Notes: generated from the sequence alone by a model not told the origin. A DNA stretch of 64,000 nt from Gammaproteobacteria bacterium (GCA_024235015.1 JACKNG010000002.1:434001-498000); one strand, 5' to 3'; positions 53,489 to 60,934 are shown, counted from the stretch's first letter. Translations and numbers: made by a program.

Positions 53489-53531
53489 GCCCGGGTACCC
53501 CGGTACGCGGGGCGGAGCGGCCCCGGCGCGC

Positions 53532-53565
53532 TTGTAAAACCTGCAGCCATTTGTAAGGCATGCGC
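53532..53565 (+). promoter_or_regulatory. duplicated enhancer-like box (UAS) between two divergent sigma-54 promoters
   Basis: Two direct copies of TTGTAANNCNTGC are present: TTGTAAAACCTGCAG at 53532-53546 and TTGTAAGGCATGCG at 53551-53564, 19 bp apart. They lie almost exactly midway between the minus (53473-53488) and plus (53608-53623) sigma-54 promoters, about 43 bp from each. Both are AT-rich islands in a GC-rich region. I infer that they bind the NtrC-type regulator encoded just upstream. Confidence 0.7.
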
Positions 53566-53607
53566 CGCCGGGTATCGGTTTCCGCGCCGGTGGCGCACCC
53601 GTCGGGC

Positions 53608-53623
53608 TGGCATGCGCCTTGCT
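53608..53623 (+). promoter_or_regulatory. sigma-54 promoter for the 141-aa secreted protein
   Basis: TGGCATGCGCCTTGCT matches the sigma-54 consensus TGGCAYG-N4-TTGCW at every position. The -12 GC lies 48 bp before ATG 53670. Confidence 0.85.
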
Positions 53624-53669
53624 CGGACTCCGGTCAGCAAGCGGCCACGCGCCGCAAAGGAGTCCAACC

Positions 53670-54095
53670 ATGATCCGCACTTCACTCGCCGCGGCCTGCG
53701 GCGTCCTGCTCACTGCCCTGGCCACCACCCCGGCCGTCGCCACGCCGGCACCGACCCGCATCGCGCCCGATGCACTCGCCGCACGCGTCGCGGTGGCGCC
53801 CTGGTACGTCGACCAGGGCCGCATCAACGGCATGATCCAGAATCGCAGTGACCGCACCGTGCTCGAAGTCGTCGTCCTCGTCCGTTACGGCTGGCTGTGG
53901 GCGCGACCCGAGCTCGCCGATGGTGACGAGCCGGGCTGGGCCGAGTACGTCACCCTCGACGAGCCGATCGCGCCCGGCGACAGCCTGCCTTTCGTCTACG
54001 CGCCGGGGCGCCCGCTGCCCGTGCGTGACGACGGTCATTTCGTACCCTCGGTCGAGATCGTGAGCGCGACCCTGCAACCGCCGCCGGCGTCCTGA
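53670..54095 (+). CDS. secreted 141-aa protein of unknown function
   Basis: ATG 53670 has an AAAGGAG site. The first 25 residues are a cleavable signal peptide (IRTSLAAACGVLLTALATTPAVATPA). The mature 115 residues form a compact beta-rich domain (DQGRINGMIQNRSDRTVLEVVVLVRYGWLWARPELADGDEPGWAEYVTL, then VEIVSATLQPP). This resembles the fold of FxLYD-like or other small immunoglobulin-type exported domains, but I cannot assign a family. It is preceded by a consensus sigma-54 promoter and followed by a strong terminator, so it is a single-gene unit. Confidence 0.82.
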   Translation: MIRTSLAAACGVLLTALATTPAVATPAPTRIAPDALAARVAVAPWYVDQGRINGMIQNRSDRTVLEVVVLVRYGWLWARPELADGDEPGWAEYVTLDEPIAPGDSLPFVYAPGRPLPVRDDGHFVPSVEIVSATLQPPPAS

Positions 54096-54182
54096 CCCCG
54101 GCGGCCACCTGCCGCCCTGCGCGTTGCGGTTGCCCGTCACCTCCCCTGCATCCTCCCACGGGCCCGCAGCGCTGCAGCGACT

Positions 54183-54214
54183 CCCGCATCCGTGCGCCGG
54201 ATGCGGGTTTTTTT
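54183..54214 (+). terminator. Rho-independent terminator
   Basis: A perfect 10-bp stem (CCCGCATCCG at 54183-54192, CGGATGCGGG at 54198-54207) with a 5-nt loop is followed by seven T (54208-54214). It ends the transcript of the secreted 141-aa gene. It is the clearest intrinsic terminator in the window. Confidence 0.92.
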
Positions 54215-54237
54215 ATGCGCGCACCTGCGCTCGGCCA

Positions 54238-55284
54238 TCAGCCGAGTTGCAGGAGCAGCGCGCCGAGATAGATCGCGAGTACCGCGAGCGACTCGCTGCC
54301 GATGTTGGCCGGGCCATGGCGTTCGCGCCGCACGAGACCGTAGGACAGCACCGCCGTCATGACCAGGCTGAGCACGATCCAGAACGTCACGTCCGCGGCG
54401 ATGGCGTGGTAGAGGGAGCCATCGCGGTAGGCGACGTCGGCGAAGGCCAGGAACAGGACGTCGAAAGTGTTGCCGCCGATGATGCCGCCGACCGCCAGTT
54501 GCAAGGCGCCGATACGCACCGCGGCGAGCGTGGTGACCAGTTCCGGTAGCGAGGTGATGACCGCCGTCAGCAGCGCGCCGACGACGCTCTGACGAGCCTC
54601 GAGGCGGGCCGCGCACTCGACCCCGGCGGCCGCGACGAGCCAGCCCGCCGCGGCCATGATCGCGGCGAGCGGTACGAATTCGAGCAGCAGCCTGCAGCGT
54701 GAGCCGGCGGCCACGCCGGCCACCGCGGCGACCGGTTCGAGCCGCGTATGGCGCGTACGCAGCGGCAACCACATCGGCTGGGTGCGAATCCGCGCCACGC
54801 CGCGCAGACCACCGATGTAGACCGCGAACAGCAGCGGGGTGCCGACGAACACGCCGGCGATCTGCCAGTCCGGCAGGTAGGGATACAGCAGCACCAGCGC
54901 GAGCATCAGCGCGAGCAGCGCGGCATTGGCCATGTTCTCGGTCGAGGCCGCGGCGTGTTCGAGATTGGCGCCGCGATGGCACAGGTCGGCCACGGCGAGG
55001 AAGAAGGTCTGCGCGGCGATACCGCCGACGGCATTGCTGGCGGCCAGATCGACCGCGCCGGCGCCGGCCGCCGAGACCGATACCACGGCGCCCGACAGCG
55101 ACGTCGACGCCCCCAGCAGGGCGCCGCCGACGACCGCCTCGCCGAGGCCGGTGGCGCGGGCCAGCGCCTCGGCCACGCGCGACAGGCGGATGCCGACGAC
55201 CAGGATCACCAGCGCCGCGACGACGAGCACGAGAACGAGAAGACCGTCGCCGAGGTCGGCGAAAGCGGGCACGGCGCCGTTCAC
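54238..55284 (-). CDS. sodium/calcium-exchanger-family cation antiporter
   Basis: This 348-aa membrane protein has about ten helices. The two alpha-repeats of the CaCA family are visible: GGALLGASTSLSGAVVSVSAAGAGAVDLAASNAVGGIAAQTFFL and LLTAVITSLPELVTTLAAVRIGALQLAVGGIIGGNTFDVLFLAFADVAY. The second keeps SLPE and GGNTFD; in the first, the acidic residue of the usual S-x-PE motif is replaced (STSLSG), so ion coupling may differ from Ca/Na exchange. The only start in frame is GTG 55284, without a ribosome site. It overlaps the stop of an 11-codon leader. Confidence 0.8.
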   Translation of the reverse strand: MNGAVPAFADLGDGLLVLVLVVAALVILVVGIRLSRVAEALARATGLGEAVVGGALLGASTSLSGAVVSVSAAGAGAVDLAASNAVGGIAAQTFFLAVADLCHRGANLEHAAASTENMANAALLALMLALVLLYPYLPDWQIAGVFVGTPLLFAVYIGGLRGVARIRTQPMWLPLRTRHTRLEPVAAVAGVAAGSRCRLLLEFVPLAAIMAAAGWLVAAAGVECAARLEARQSVVGALLTAVITSLPELVTTLAAVRIGALQLAVGGIIGGNTFDVLFLAFADVAYRDGSLYHAIAADVTFWIVLSLVMTAVLSYGLVRRERHGPANIGSESLAVLAIYLGALLLQLG

Positions 55285-55316
55285 GCGTGAACCCGGCGCC
55301 GCAGAGTGGCTTGCAT
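55281..55316 (-). CDS. possible 11-codon leader peptide coupled to the antiporter
   Basis: ATG 55316 opens the frame MQATLRRRVHA, whose TGA overlaps the antiporter GTG in a GTGA. The antiporter start has no ribosome site of its own, so coupled translation is plausible. The leader lies downstream of the proposed sigma-54 start. Three consecutive Arg codons are present. It could equally be chance. Confidence 0.3.
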   Translation of the reverse strand: MQATLRRRVHA

Positions 55317-55350
55317 GGCGATGTCCCGCAGGGAAACGAGTACCCGGGCA

Positions 55351-55366
55351 AGCAACAAGCGTTCCC
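55351..55366 (-). promoter_or_regulatory. sigma-54 promoter for the antiporter
   Basis: On the minus strand the bases read GGGAACGCTTGTTGCT. The -12 part TTGCT is perfect and the -24 part GGAACG has one change from GGCACG. GG and GC are 10 bp apart. It lies 65 bp from the duplicated box at 55431-55463. Confidence 0.6.
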
Positions 55367-55430
55367 GCCCGCGGACGCGTGCACAGGCGGGTGACGGACG
55401 CGTCCGCAGCGCGCCGCGGCCACGACGCCG

Positions 55431-55463
55431 TTGTAACTCCTGCACGGATTGAAAATCCTGCAG
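55431..55463 (+). promoter_or_regulatory. duplicated enhancer-like box (UAS), second divergent region
   Basis: TTGTAACTCCTGCAC (55431-55445) and TTGAAAATCCTGCAG (55449-55463) are direct copies 18 bp apart. They share the TTGTAANNCNTGC pattern with the boxes at 53532-53564. They are equidistant (about 65 bp) from the minus sigma-54 site at 55351-55366 and the plus one at 55528-55543. Confidence 0.7.
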
Positions 55464-55527
55464 CTGCGCCGCGTCGTCGTCCCGCTGTGCGCGCGGCGGC
55501 ACGCCCGTCACTGGCCGCGACGAGACC

Positions 55528-55543
55528 CGGCATGCATGTTGCG
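55528..55543 (+). promoter_or_regulatory. sigma-54 promoter for the 87-aa secreted protein and possible downstream operon
   Basis: CGGCATGCATGTTGCG keeps the -24 GGCATG and -12 TTGC with GG and GC 10 bp apart. ATG 55583 follows 41 bp after the -12 GC. No terminator is visible between this promoter and the aldehyde dehydrogenase gene ending at 59941. Confidence 0.78.
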
Positions 55544-55582
55544 TGCATCTCCCGGTACACCCATTGCGTACCTGGAGGCACC

Positions 55583-55846
55583 ATGAACCGCTCGCCCCAG
55601 CATTCCCGAATCGCCCTGGCCGCCGGCCTCCTCGCGGCGACCGCCGCCACCAACATCGCCTGCGCCGCCCCCGAGGCCGGCCTGCCGGCCAGCCCGCACC
55701 AGGCCGACACCGTCGAGCCGGCCACCACGCCCAAGCAACCGCACCTCGATACCGCGGGCCACGCGCCGGCGTCCGAGCACCAGGCCGACGCGTTGCGCGA
55801 GATCGCCGACGACGCCGCCAGCTCGACCACCGACGAGGACGGTTGA
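55583..55846 (+). CDS. secreted 87-aa hydrophilic protein
   Basis: ATG 55583 follows a CTGGAGG site. Residues 1-28 form a signal peptide (HSRIALAAGLLAATAATNIACAAPEA). The mature part is short, hydrophilic, acidic at its end and probably disordered (HQADTVEPATTPKQPHLD, EHQADALREIADDAASSTTDEDG), with the HQAD word repeated. I know no family. It follows a sigma-54 promoter and is 46 bp from the next small gene. A periplasmic stress role is possible but unproven. Confidence 0.72.
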   Translation: MNRSPQHSRIALAAGLLAATAATNIACAAPEAGLPASPHQADTVEPATTPKQPHLDTAGHAPASEHQADALREIADDAASSTTDEDG

Positions 55847-55892
55847 GCGCCGCGCGCCCGCCCCCCGACAACACGCCGAGGAGTCATCTCAC

Positions 55893-56153
55893 ATGAGCAA
55901 GAAAGCCACCACCGAGCAACCGCGCAAACCGACCTCGACCAACCAGGGCGAGGGCAATCGCAGCGCCGCCGAGGATTACAACCGTGCGCAGCGCGAGTTC
56001 GTGCAGCGCGGCGAAGTCGACGCGCACGCGGCCGAGCGCCGCAACCTGAGCGAGGCCGAACGGCGCGCAGCCGAACGCGCCGAGCGCGAGGGCAAGCGCC
56101 GCGCGGCCGAGAAGGATCCCGGCGTGGTCCGCGACTACGCCCACGGCCGCTGA
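55893..56153 (+). CDS. 86-aa highly charged helical protein
   Basis: This protein of 86 residues starts at ATG 55893 after CGAGGAG. The first 20 residues are polar and flexible. GEGNRSAAEDYNRAQREFVQRGEVDAHAAERRNLSEAERRAAERAEREGKRRAAEKDPG forms a long charged helix. The 'NQGEGNRxAAxxYN...FV' opening resembles a widespread small proteobacterial protein family of unknown function found beside stress genes. It is cytoplasmic and lacks Cys. It probably shares the sigma-54 transcript starting at about 55555. Confidence 0.72.
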   Translation: MSKKATTEQPRKPTSTNQGEGNRSAAEDYNRAQREFVQRGEVDAHAAERRNLSEAERRAAERAEREGKRRAAEKDPGVVRDYAHGR

Positions 56154-56221
56154 AGGCCGACCGCCCGCTCCCGCGGCCGCCGCAGCGCGGCCGCGCCCGC
56201 CCACAGCCCGGAGAAATACCC

Positions 56222-57931
56222 ATGCGTCCGCTACCGCGCGCTCTCATCGCTGCTCTCGCCCTGGCTGCCGCCACCACCGTGGCAGCCGCCGGCGAAACCG
56301 ACAGCAGTGCCCACTACGCCGACCTCCACAACGTCACCCAGGACATGCTCGATCGCGCCGGCAGCAACGCCAACGCCTTCCTGCACACCAATGCCAACTA
56401 CCGCCAGACGCGCTTCTACCCGGCGCGCCAGATCGATCGCCGCAACGTCCATGAACTGGTGCCCGCCTGGCGCTTCGAAACGGCGGTCGACGAATCGTTC
56501 GAGACCACCCCGCTGGTGGTCGGCGACACGCTCTACCTGACCACCGCCTTTGATCACGTCTATGCGATCGATGCGGCAAGCGGCAAGGAGAAGTGGCATT
56601 ACAAGCACGACATGGGCCTGATCACGACCTACTGCTGCGGCCCCAACAACCGCGGCGTCGCCGCCTGGCACGATCGCCTGTTCCTCGGCACCCTCGACGC
56701 CAAGCTGGTCGCGCTCGACGCGGCCAGCGGCAAGGTGCTGTGGCAGACCCAGATCGCCGACCCGGAACTCGGCTACAGCGAAACCATGGCGCCGACGGTG
56801 GTCGACGGCAAGGTGCTGATCGGCACCAACGGCGGCGAGTACGGCGTGCGCGGTTTCGTCAAGGCCTTCGACGCCGACAGCGGCAAGCTGCTGTGGACTT
56901 TCCACACCGTGCCCGAGAAAGGCCATACCGGCGTGTGGGCGACCCACGACCCGACCGGGCGTGAGCTCGGCCGCGACATCGCCGCGGAGAAGGCACTGCT
57001 GAAGAAGAACGGTGGCGATTTCTACAAGACGCTCGGCGGCGGCGTGTGGCAGAACCCGGCCGTCGATCGCGAGACCGGCCTGGTCTGGTTCGTCGTCGGC
57101 AATCCCTCGCCCGATCTCTACGGCGATTACCGGCCGGGCGACAACCTCTACACCAACTCGCTGGTCGCGATCGATCTCGACAGCGGCAAGTACCAATGTC
57201 ATTTCCAGTTCGTGCCGCACGACGTGTGGGATCTCGATTCGACCAGCCCGCCGATCATCACCCACACCGTCAACGGCGACGGCAAGACGGTGAAGGCGAT
57301 CCTGCACGGCTCCAAGACCGGCTACGTCTACGTCAACGACGCCAGCGACTGCAGCCTCATCCGCCATTCCGAACCGATGGTCGCGCAGGATGGTCGCTGG
57401 ACCCAGCCGACCAGTGACGGCGTGCGCATGCTGCCGGGCGCCAACGGCGGGGTCGAGTGGTCGCCCATGGCCGTCGACGAGAGCCGCCATCTCGTCTACG
57501 CGGTCAACCTGCACCAGCCGATGACCTACCGTGTCAACAAACAGGACTACCCGCACGGCCGCCTGTGGCTGGGCGGCGCCTTCAAGCTCGTACCCGGCGC
57601 CGAGCAATGGGGCAACATCACCGCGGTCGATTACGCCACCGGCAAGATCGCCTGGAAGGTCAAGACCGAGCAGCCGATGATCGGCGGCGTGCTGGCCACC
57701 GCCGGCGACCTGCTGTTCACCGGCGAAGGCAACGGCTGGTTCCGCGCCTACGACTCGGCGACCGGCGAACGCCTGTGGCAGTACCAGGCCAAGGCCGGGG
57801 TCAACGCCCCGCCGGTCAGCTACAACGTCGGCGGTACGCAGTACGTGGTCGTCGCCGCCGGCGGCAACACCCAGCTCGACTACCCGCGGGGCAAGACCCT
57901 GCTGGCCTTCAAGCTCGGCGGGCGCGATTGA
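56222..57931 (+). CDS. PQQ-dependent alcohol dehydrogenase, probably lanthanide-type
   Basis: This 569-aa periplasmic quinoprotein has a signal peptide (LIAALALAAATTVAAAGE) and an eight-bladed propeller with W-motifs. Adjacent cysteines C138-C139 (TTYCCGPNNRG) would form the disulfide ring over PQQ. Metal ligands are E187 (GYSETMAP) and N294 (VGNPSPDLYGDYRPGDNLYTNS). The catalytic base is D337 in HDVWDLDS, with a second Asp, D339, two residues on; this extra Asp distinguishes lanthanide-dependent from Ca-dependent enzymes. There is no C-terminal heme domain. A separate cytochrome c gene follows 1 bp later as likely electron acceptor. Confidence 0.9.
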   Translation: MRPLPRALIAALALAAATTVAAAGETDSSAHYADLHNVTQDMLDRAGSNANAFLHTNANYRQTRFYPARQIDRRNVHELVPAWRFETAVDESFETTPLVVGDTLYLTTAFDHVYAIDAASGKEKWHYKHDMGLITTYCCGPNNRGVAAWHDRLFLGTLDAKLVALDAASGKVLWQTQIADPELGYSETMAPTVVDGKVLIGTNGGEYGVRGFVKAFDADSGKLLWTFHTVPEKGHTGVWATHDPTGRELGRDIAAEKALLKKNGGDFYKTLGGGVWQNPAVDRETGLVWFVVGNPSPDLYGDYRPGDNLYTNSLVAIDLDSGKYQCHFQFVPHDVWDLDSTSPPIITHTVNGDGKTVKAILHGSKTGYVYVNDASDCSLIRHSEPMVAQDGRWTQPTSDGVRMLPGANGGVEWSPMAVDESRHLVYAVNLHQPMTYRVNKQDYPHGRLWLGGAFKLVPGAEQWGNITAVDYATGKIAWKVKTEQPMIGGVLATAGDLLFTGEGNGWFRAYDSATGERLWQYQAKAGVNAPPVSYNVGGTQYVVVAAGGNTQLDYPRGKTLLAFKLGGRD

Positions 57932-57932
57932 G

Positions 57933-58541
57933 ATGCGGCCCGCTCACGTCACCATCCTGGCCAGCCTGCTCCTCGCCGCGAGTCCGCCCGGCCTGGCCGC
58001 GACGGGAGACGGTGCCGGCGCGCTGCCGGCGGCACTGGCCGCGCGCGCCCAATCCTGCGCTGCCTGCCACGGCCCCGAGGCCGCCGCCGAGATGCCCATC
58101 ATCGGCGGCCAGCACGCCGCCTACCTCTACCTGCAGATGCGCGACTACCAGTCGGGCAACCGCGCGGATCCGCGCATGGCCGGCGCGGTGGATGGTCTCG
58201 ACCGCGACCAGCTCATCGCCCTCGCGCGCCATTTCGCCGCCGACCCGTGGCCGGCCAATGGCGCGGAACCGGCGGGCCAGTCAGCCCGGCAGCAGGCGCG
58301 CTCGGCCATCAGCGCAGGCGAGTGCAGCCAGTGTCACCTGGGCGGCTTCAAGGGCGACAGCCGGGTACCGCGCCTCGCCGGCCAGCGCGAAGACTACCTG
58401 CATGCCACCCTGCTCGCCTTCAAGCACGGCGGGCGCAGCAACTCGCCGGCCATGGCCGACCTCATGGCCGGTTTCAGCGACGAGGAGATCGCGGCCATGG
58501 CCGCCTATCTCGCCGGCTACCGCGACGACGCGTCGCCATGA
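57933..58541 (+). CDS. diheme cytochrome c (c4-like)
   Basis: This 202-aa exported protein has a signal peptide (VTILASLLLAASPPGLAA) and two heme sites, CAACH (42-46) and CSQCH (132-136). Each is followed by a Met-containing loop (DPRMAG; NSPAMADLMAG) for the axial ligand. The two halves are duplicated cytochrome c folds as in cytochrome c4. Positioned between the PQQ dehydrogenase (1-bp gap) and an aldehyde dehydrogenase (ATGA overlap), it probably takes electrons from the quinoprotein to a terminal oxidase. Confidence 0.9.
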   Translation: MRPAHVTILASLLLAASPPGLAATGDGAGALPAALAARAQSCAACHGPEAAAEMPIIGGQHAAYLYLQMRDYQSGNRADPRMAGAVDGLDRDQLIALARHFAADPWPANGAEPAGQSARQQARSAISAGECSQCHLGGFKGDSRVPRLAGQREDYLHATLLAFKHGGRSNSPAMADLMAGFSDEEIAAMAAYLAGYRDDASP

Positions 58542-59941
58542 GCCGGGCAGCCCGGTCAGCGGGTGCGGGGCCCGCGCGCCTGCTGCGTTCGGTCGACCCC
58601 TGCGACGGCCGCCTGATCGCCAGTCACAGCACGCTGGACGGGCCCGCTGTCGAGCGACGCCTCGCGCGCGCCGTGGGCGCGGTGGGGCCCTGGGCCGAGC
58701 GTACGCCGGACGAGCGCGCGGCGCTGCTGGGTGCCCTGGCCGACGGGCTCGAGGAGCGTCGCGACAAGCTCGCGCTACTGGTCACGAGCGAAATGGGCAA
58801 ACGCCTGGGCGAGGCCCGCGCCGAGGTCGACAAGTGCGCCTGGGCGTGTCGCTACTATGCCGAGCATGCTTCCGCCTGGCTCGCCGACGAGCCCGTCGAG
58901 ACGGCGGCGACGGCGTCGTGGGTGAGTTACCGCCCGCTCGGCGTGCTGCTCGCGGTGATGCCGTGGAACTTCCCGCTGTGGCAGGTCTTCCGCTGCGTGG
59001 CGCCGGCGCTCGCCGCCGGCAACGCGATCGTGCTCAAGCACGCCTCGAACGTGAGCCTGTGTGCGCTCGCCATCGACAGCCTGTGCCGTGACAGCGGCCT
59101 GCCGCCCGGGGTCGTGCAGACGCTGTTGATCGACAGCACGCGGGTCGAGGCGCTGGTCACCGATCCACGCATCGCCGCGGTCAGCGTCACCGGCAGCGAA
59201 GCAGCCGGCCGCGCGGTCGCCGCCAGCGCCGGCCGCGCGTTGAAGAAGTGCGTGCTCGAACTCGGCGGCTCGGATCCCTTCGTCGTGCTCGACGACGCCG
59301 ATCTCGACAGCGCCGTCACGACCGCGATCGCGGCACGCTTCGACAACGCCGGCCAGAGCTGTATCGCGGCCAAGCGCTTCATCGTCGTCGACCAGGTCGC
59401 CGACGCCTTCGTCGAGCGCTTCGCCGATGCCGCCCGCGACCTGCACACCGGCGACCCGCGCGATCCGGCGACCGCACTCGCGCCCCTGGCCCGCACGGAT
59501 CTGCGCGACGACCTGCACACCCAGGTCGTCGACAGCGTCAGCGCCGGTGCGCGGATCGTCAGCGGCGCCCAGCCCCTGGCCGGCCCCGGCGCCTACTACC
59601 CGGCCACCGTGCTGGACGAGGTGCGCACCGGCATGCCGGTGGCCGAGGACGAGGTATTCGGACCGGTCGCCGCGGTCATGCGCGTGTCCGACGAGCGCGC
59701 CGCCCTGGCCACGGCCAATGCCACCCGCTTCGGCCTCGGTGCCAGCGTGTGGACGCGCGACGCGGCGCGCGGTCGCGCCTTCGCCGCGGCCCTCGACTGC
59801 GGCGCCGCCTTCGTCAACGCGCGCGTACGCAGCGACCCGCGCCTGCCCTTCGGCGGCATCAAGGCCTCGGGGTACGGCCGCGAACTGGCCCGCCACGGCC
59901 TGCGCGAGTTCACCAATGCGAAGACGCTGTGGCTCGACTAG
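58538..59941 (+). CDS. NAD(P)-dependent aldehyde dehydrogenase (succinate-semialdehyde-dehydrogenase-like)
   Basis: The product is 467 aa from ATG 58538. Landmarks are MPWNFPLWQVFR (141-152), the coenzyme motif SVTGSEAAGR, the general base E241 in LELGGSDP, the nucleophile C275 in NAGQSCIAAKR, and EVFGPVAAVMRVSDERAALATANATRFGLGASVWTRD. The length and motifs fit the short GabD/SSADH-like branch. In this operon it would oxidise the aldehyde produced by the PQQ alcohol dehydrogenase. The substrate is not determined. Confidence 0.88.
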   Translation: MSRAARSAGAGPARLLRSVDPCDGRLIASHSTLDGPAVERRLARAVGAVGPWAERTPDERAALLGALADGLEERRDKLALLVTSEMGKRLGEARAEVDKCAWACRYYAEHASAWLADEPVETAATASWVSYRPLGVLLAVMPWNFPLWQVFRCVAPALAAGNAIVLKHASNVSLCALAIDSLCRDSGLPPGVVQTLLIDSTRVEALVTDPRIAAVSVTGSEAAGRAVAASAGRALKKCVLELGGSDPFVVLDDADLDSAVTTAIAARFDNAGQSCIAAKRFIVVDQVADAFVERFADAARDLHTGDPRDPATALAPLARTDLRDDLHTQVVDSVSAGARIVSGAQPLAGPGAYYPATVLDEVRTGMPVAEDEVFGPVAAVMRVSDERAALATANATRFGLGASVWTRDAARGRAFAAALDCGAAFVNARVRSDPRLPFGGIKASGYGRELARHGLREFTNAKTLWLD

Positions 59942-59956
59942 TGTGCTGTCCCGCGT

Positions 59957-60877
59957 TCAGGCGGCCGCTCCGGCATGCTCGCGGATCATCAGCACGACGC
60001 CGGCGAAGGCGAGGCCGAAGCCCGGCAGGTGGACCAGGCGGCACGGTTCGCCGAGAACCACGTAGGACAGCACCAGGCCGCTGAGCGGCATCACGGCCAT
60101 GAAGCCCGCCGCCAGCACCGCGGGTGCGCGGCGCACCGCGCGGTACCACAGCACCGGCGCCAGCGCGCCGGCGGCCAGGCCCCAGAACACCACTGCCAGC
60201 CAGACGCGCGCCGTGGCGCCCCCATAGGCGAAGGGTACGGGGTCGAAGACCAGCGCGAGCACCGCGAAGCAGGGAATGGCGAGGAGCGACGCGGTGAGGG
60301 TGATCAGGAGGGAGGACAGGCCCTCGGCAACCAGCTTGCTGAGCAGGGTGTAGGCCGCTTCGAAGCACACCGCCAGCGCGACCAGCAAGGCGCCGAGGAC
60401 GACCGCCTCGCCGTCGCCGGCCTGCCCGCCACGGCCGAGATTGATCACCACCGTGCCGGACACCGCCAGGGCCAGGGCCCAGCCCTTGCGCCGGTTGAAT
60501 CGTTCACCGAGGAACAGCACCGCGGCCAGCGCGGTCACCGCCGGGGTCGCGCTCATCACCGTCGCCCCCACCACGCCGGTGGTCAGGCGCATGCCGAACA
60601 GCATGGTCGCGGTGAAACCGACCATGCCGAAGCCGGTGATGCCGAGGATGGCGAGCCAGTCGCGCCGACGCGCCGCGGCCAGCCGGCCGAGGTCGCGGCC
60701 GGCGACGCACAGCAGCACGCTGCTCGCCAGCACCATGCGCAGCAGGGCGGCCGAGAACACCGGCAGGTCGCCGGCGATGATACGGCTGAGCGGCGTGGTC
60801 GAACCGAACAGGGCCATGGCCGTGAACAGCTCGACGTGGAGCAGGCTCCGCGTCCGCCCCGGCGTCACGACCGGCAC
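59957..60877 (-). CDS. EamA/DMT-family transporter
   Basis: This 306-aa membrane protein starts at GTG 60877. Ten helices form two EamA repeats: LFTAMALFGSTTPLSRIIAGDLPVFSAALLRMVLASSVLL and ALLVALAVCFEAAYTLLSKLVAEGLSS, closing with MAVMPLSGLVLSYVVLGEPCRLVHLPGFGLAFAGVVLM. Members export amino acids, nucleotides or other metabolites; the substrate is unknown. It is convergent with the aldehyde dehydrogenase (15-bp gap). Inverted TTGTAANNCNTGC-like boxes lie directly upstream at 60879-60913. Confidence 0.87.
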   Translation of the reverse strand: MPVVTPGRTRSLLHVELFTAMALFGSTTPLSRIIAGDLPVFSAALLRMVLASSVLLCVAGRDLGRLAAARRRDWLAILGITGFGMVGFTATMLFGMRLTTGVVGATVMSATPAVTALAAVLFLGERFNRRKGWALALAVSGTVVINLGRGGQAGDGEAVVLGALLVALAVCFEAAYTLLSKLVAEGLSSLLITLTASLLAIPCFAVLALVFDPVPFAYGGATARVWLAVVFWGLAAGALAPVLWYRAVRRAPAVLAAGFMAVMPLSGLVLSYVVLGEPCRLVHLPGFGLAFAGVVLMIREHAGAAA

Positions 60878-60878
60878 C

Positions 60879-60913
60879 GCGTAAATCGTGCAAGCCGCGT
60901 GCAGGATTTACAC
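60879..60913. promoter_or_regulatory. inverted pair of the UAS-like box
   Basis: GCGTAAATCGTGCAA (60879-60893, plus) and GTGTAAATCCTGCAC (60899-60913, minus) face each other with a 5-bp centre, giving an imperfect palindrome. Both fit GTAANNCNTGCA, the pattern of the boxes at 53.5 and 55.4 kb. No sigma-54 promoter lies within 200 bp. The nearest are at 61484-61499 and 61728-61743. It could be a distal enhancer or an operator over the EamA start. Confidence 0.55.
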
Positions 60914-60934
60914 GCACGCGCGCGGGCCGAGCGC

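Noticed and set aside
60879..60913. Inverted repeat as a terminator for the CBS-domain gene
   Set aside because: There is no U tract on either side, and both halves match the TTGTAANNCNTGC box found at two sigma-54 regions.
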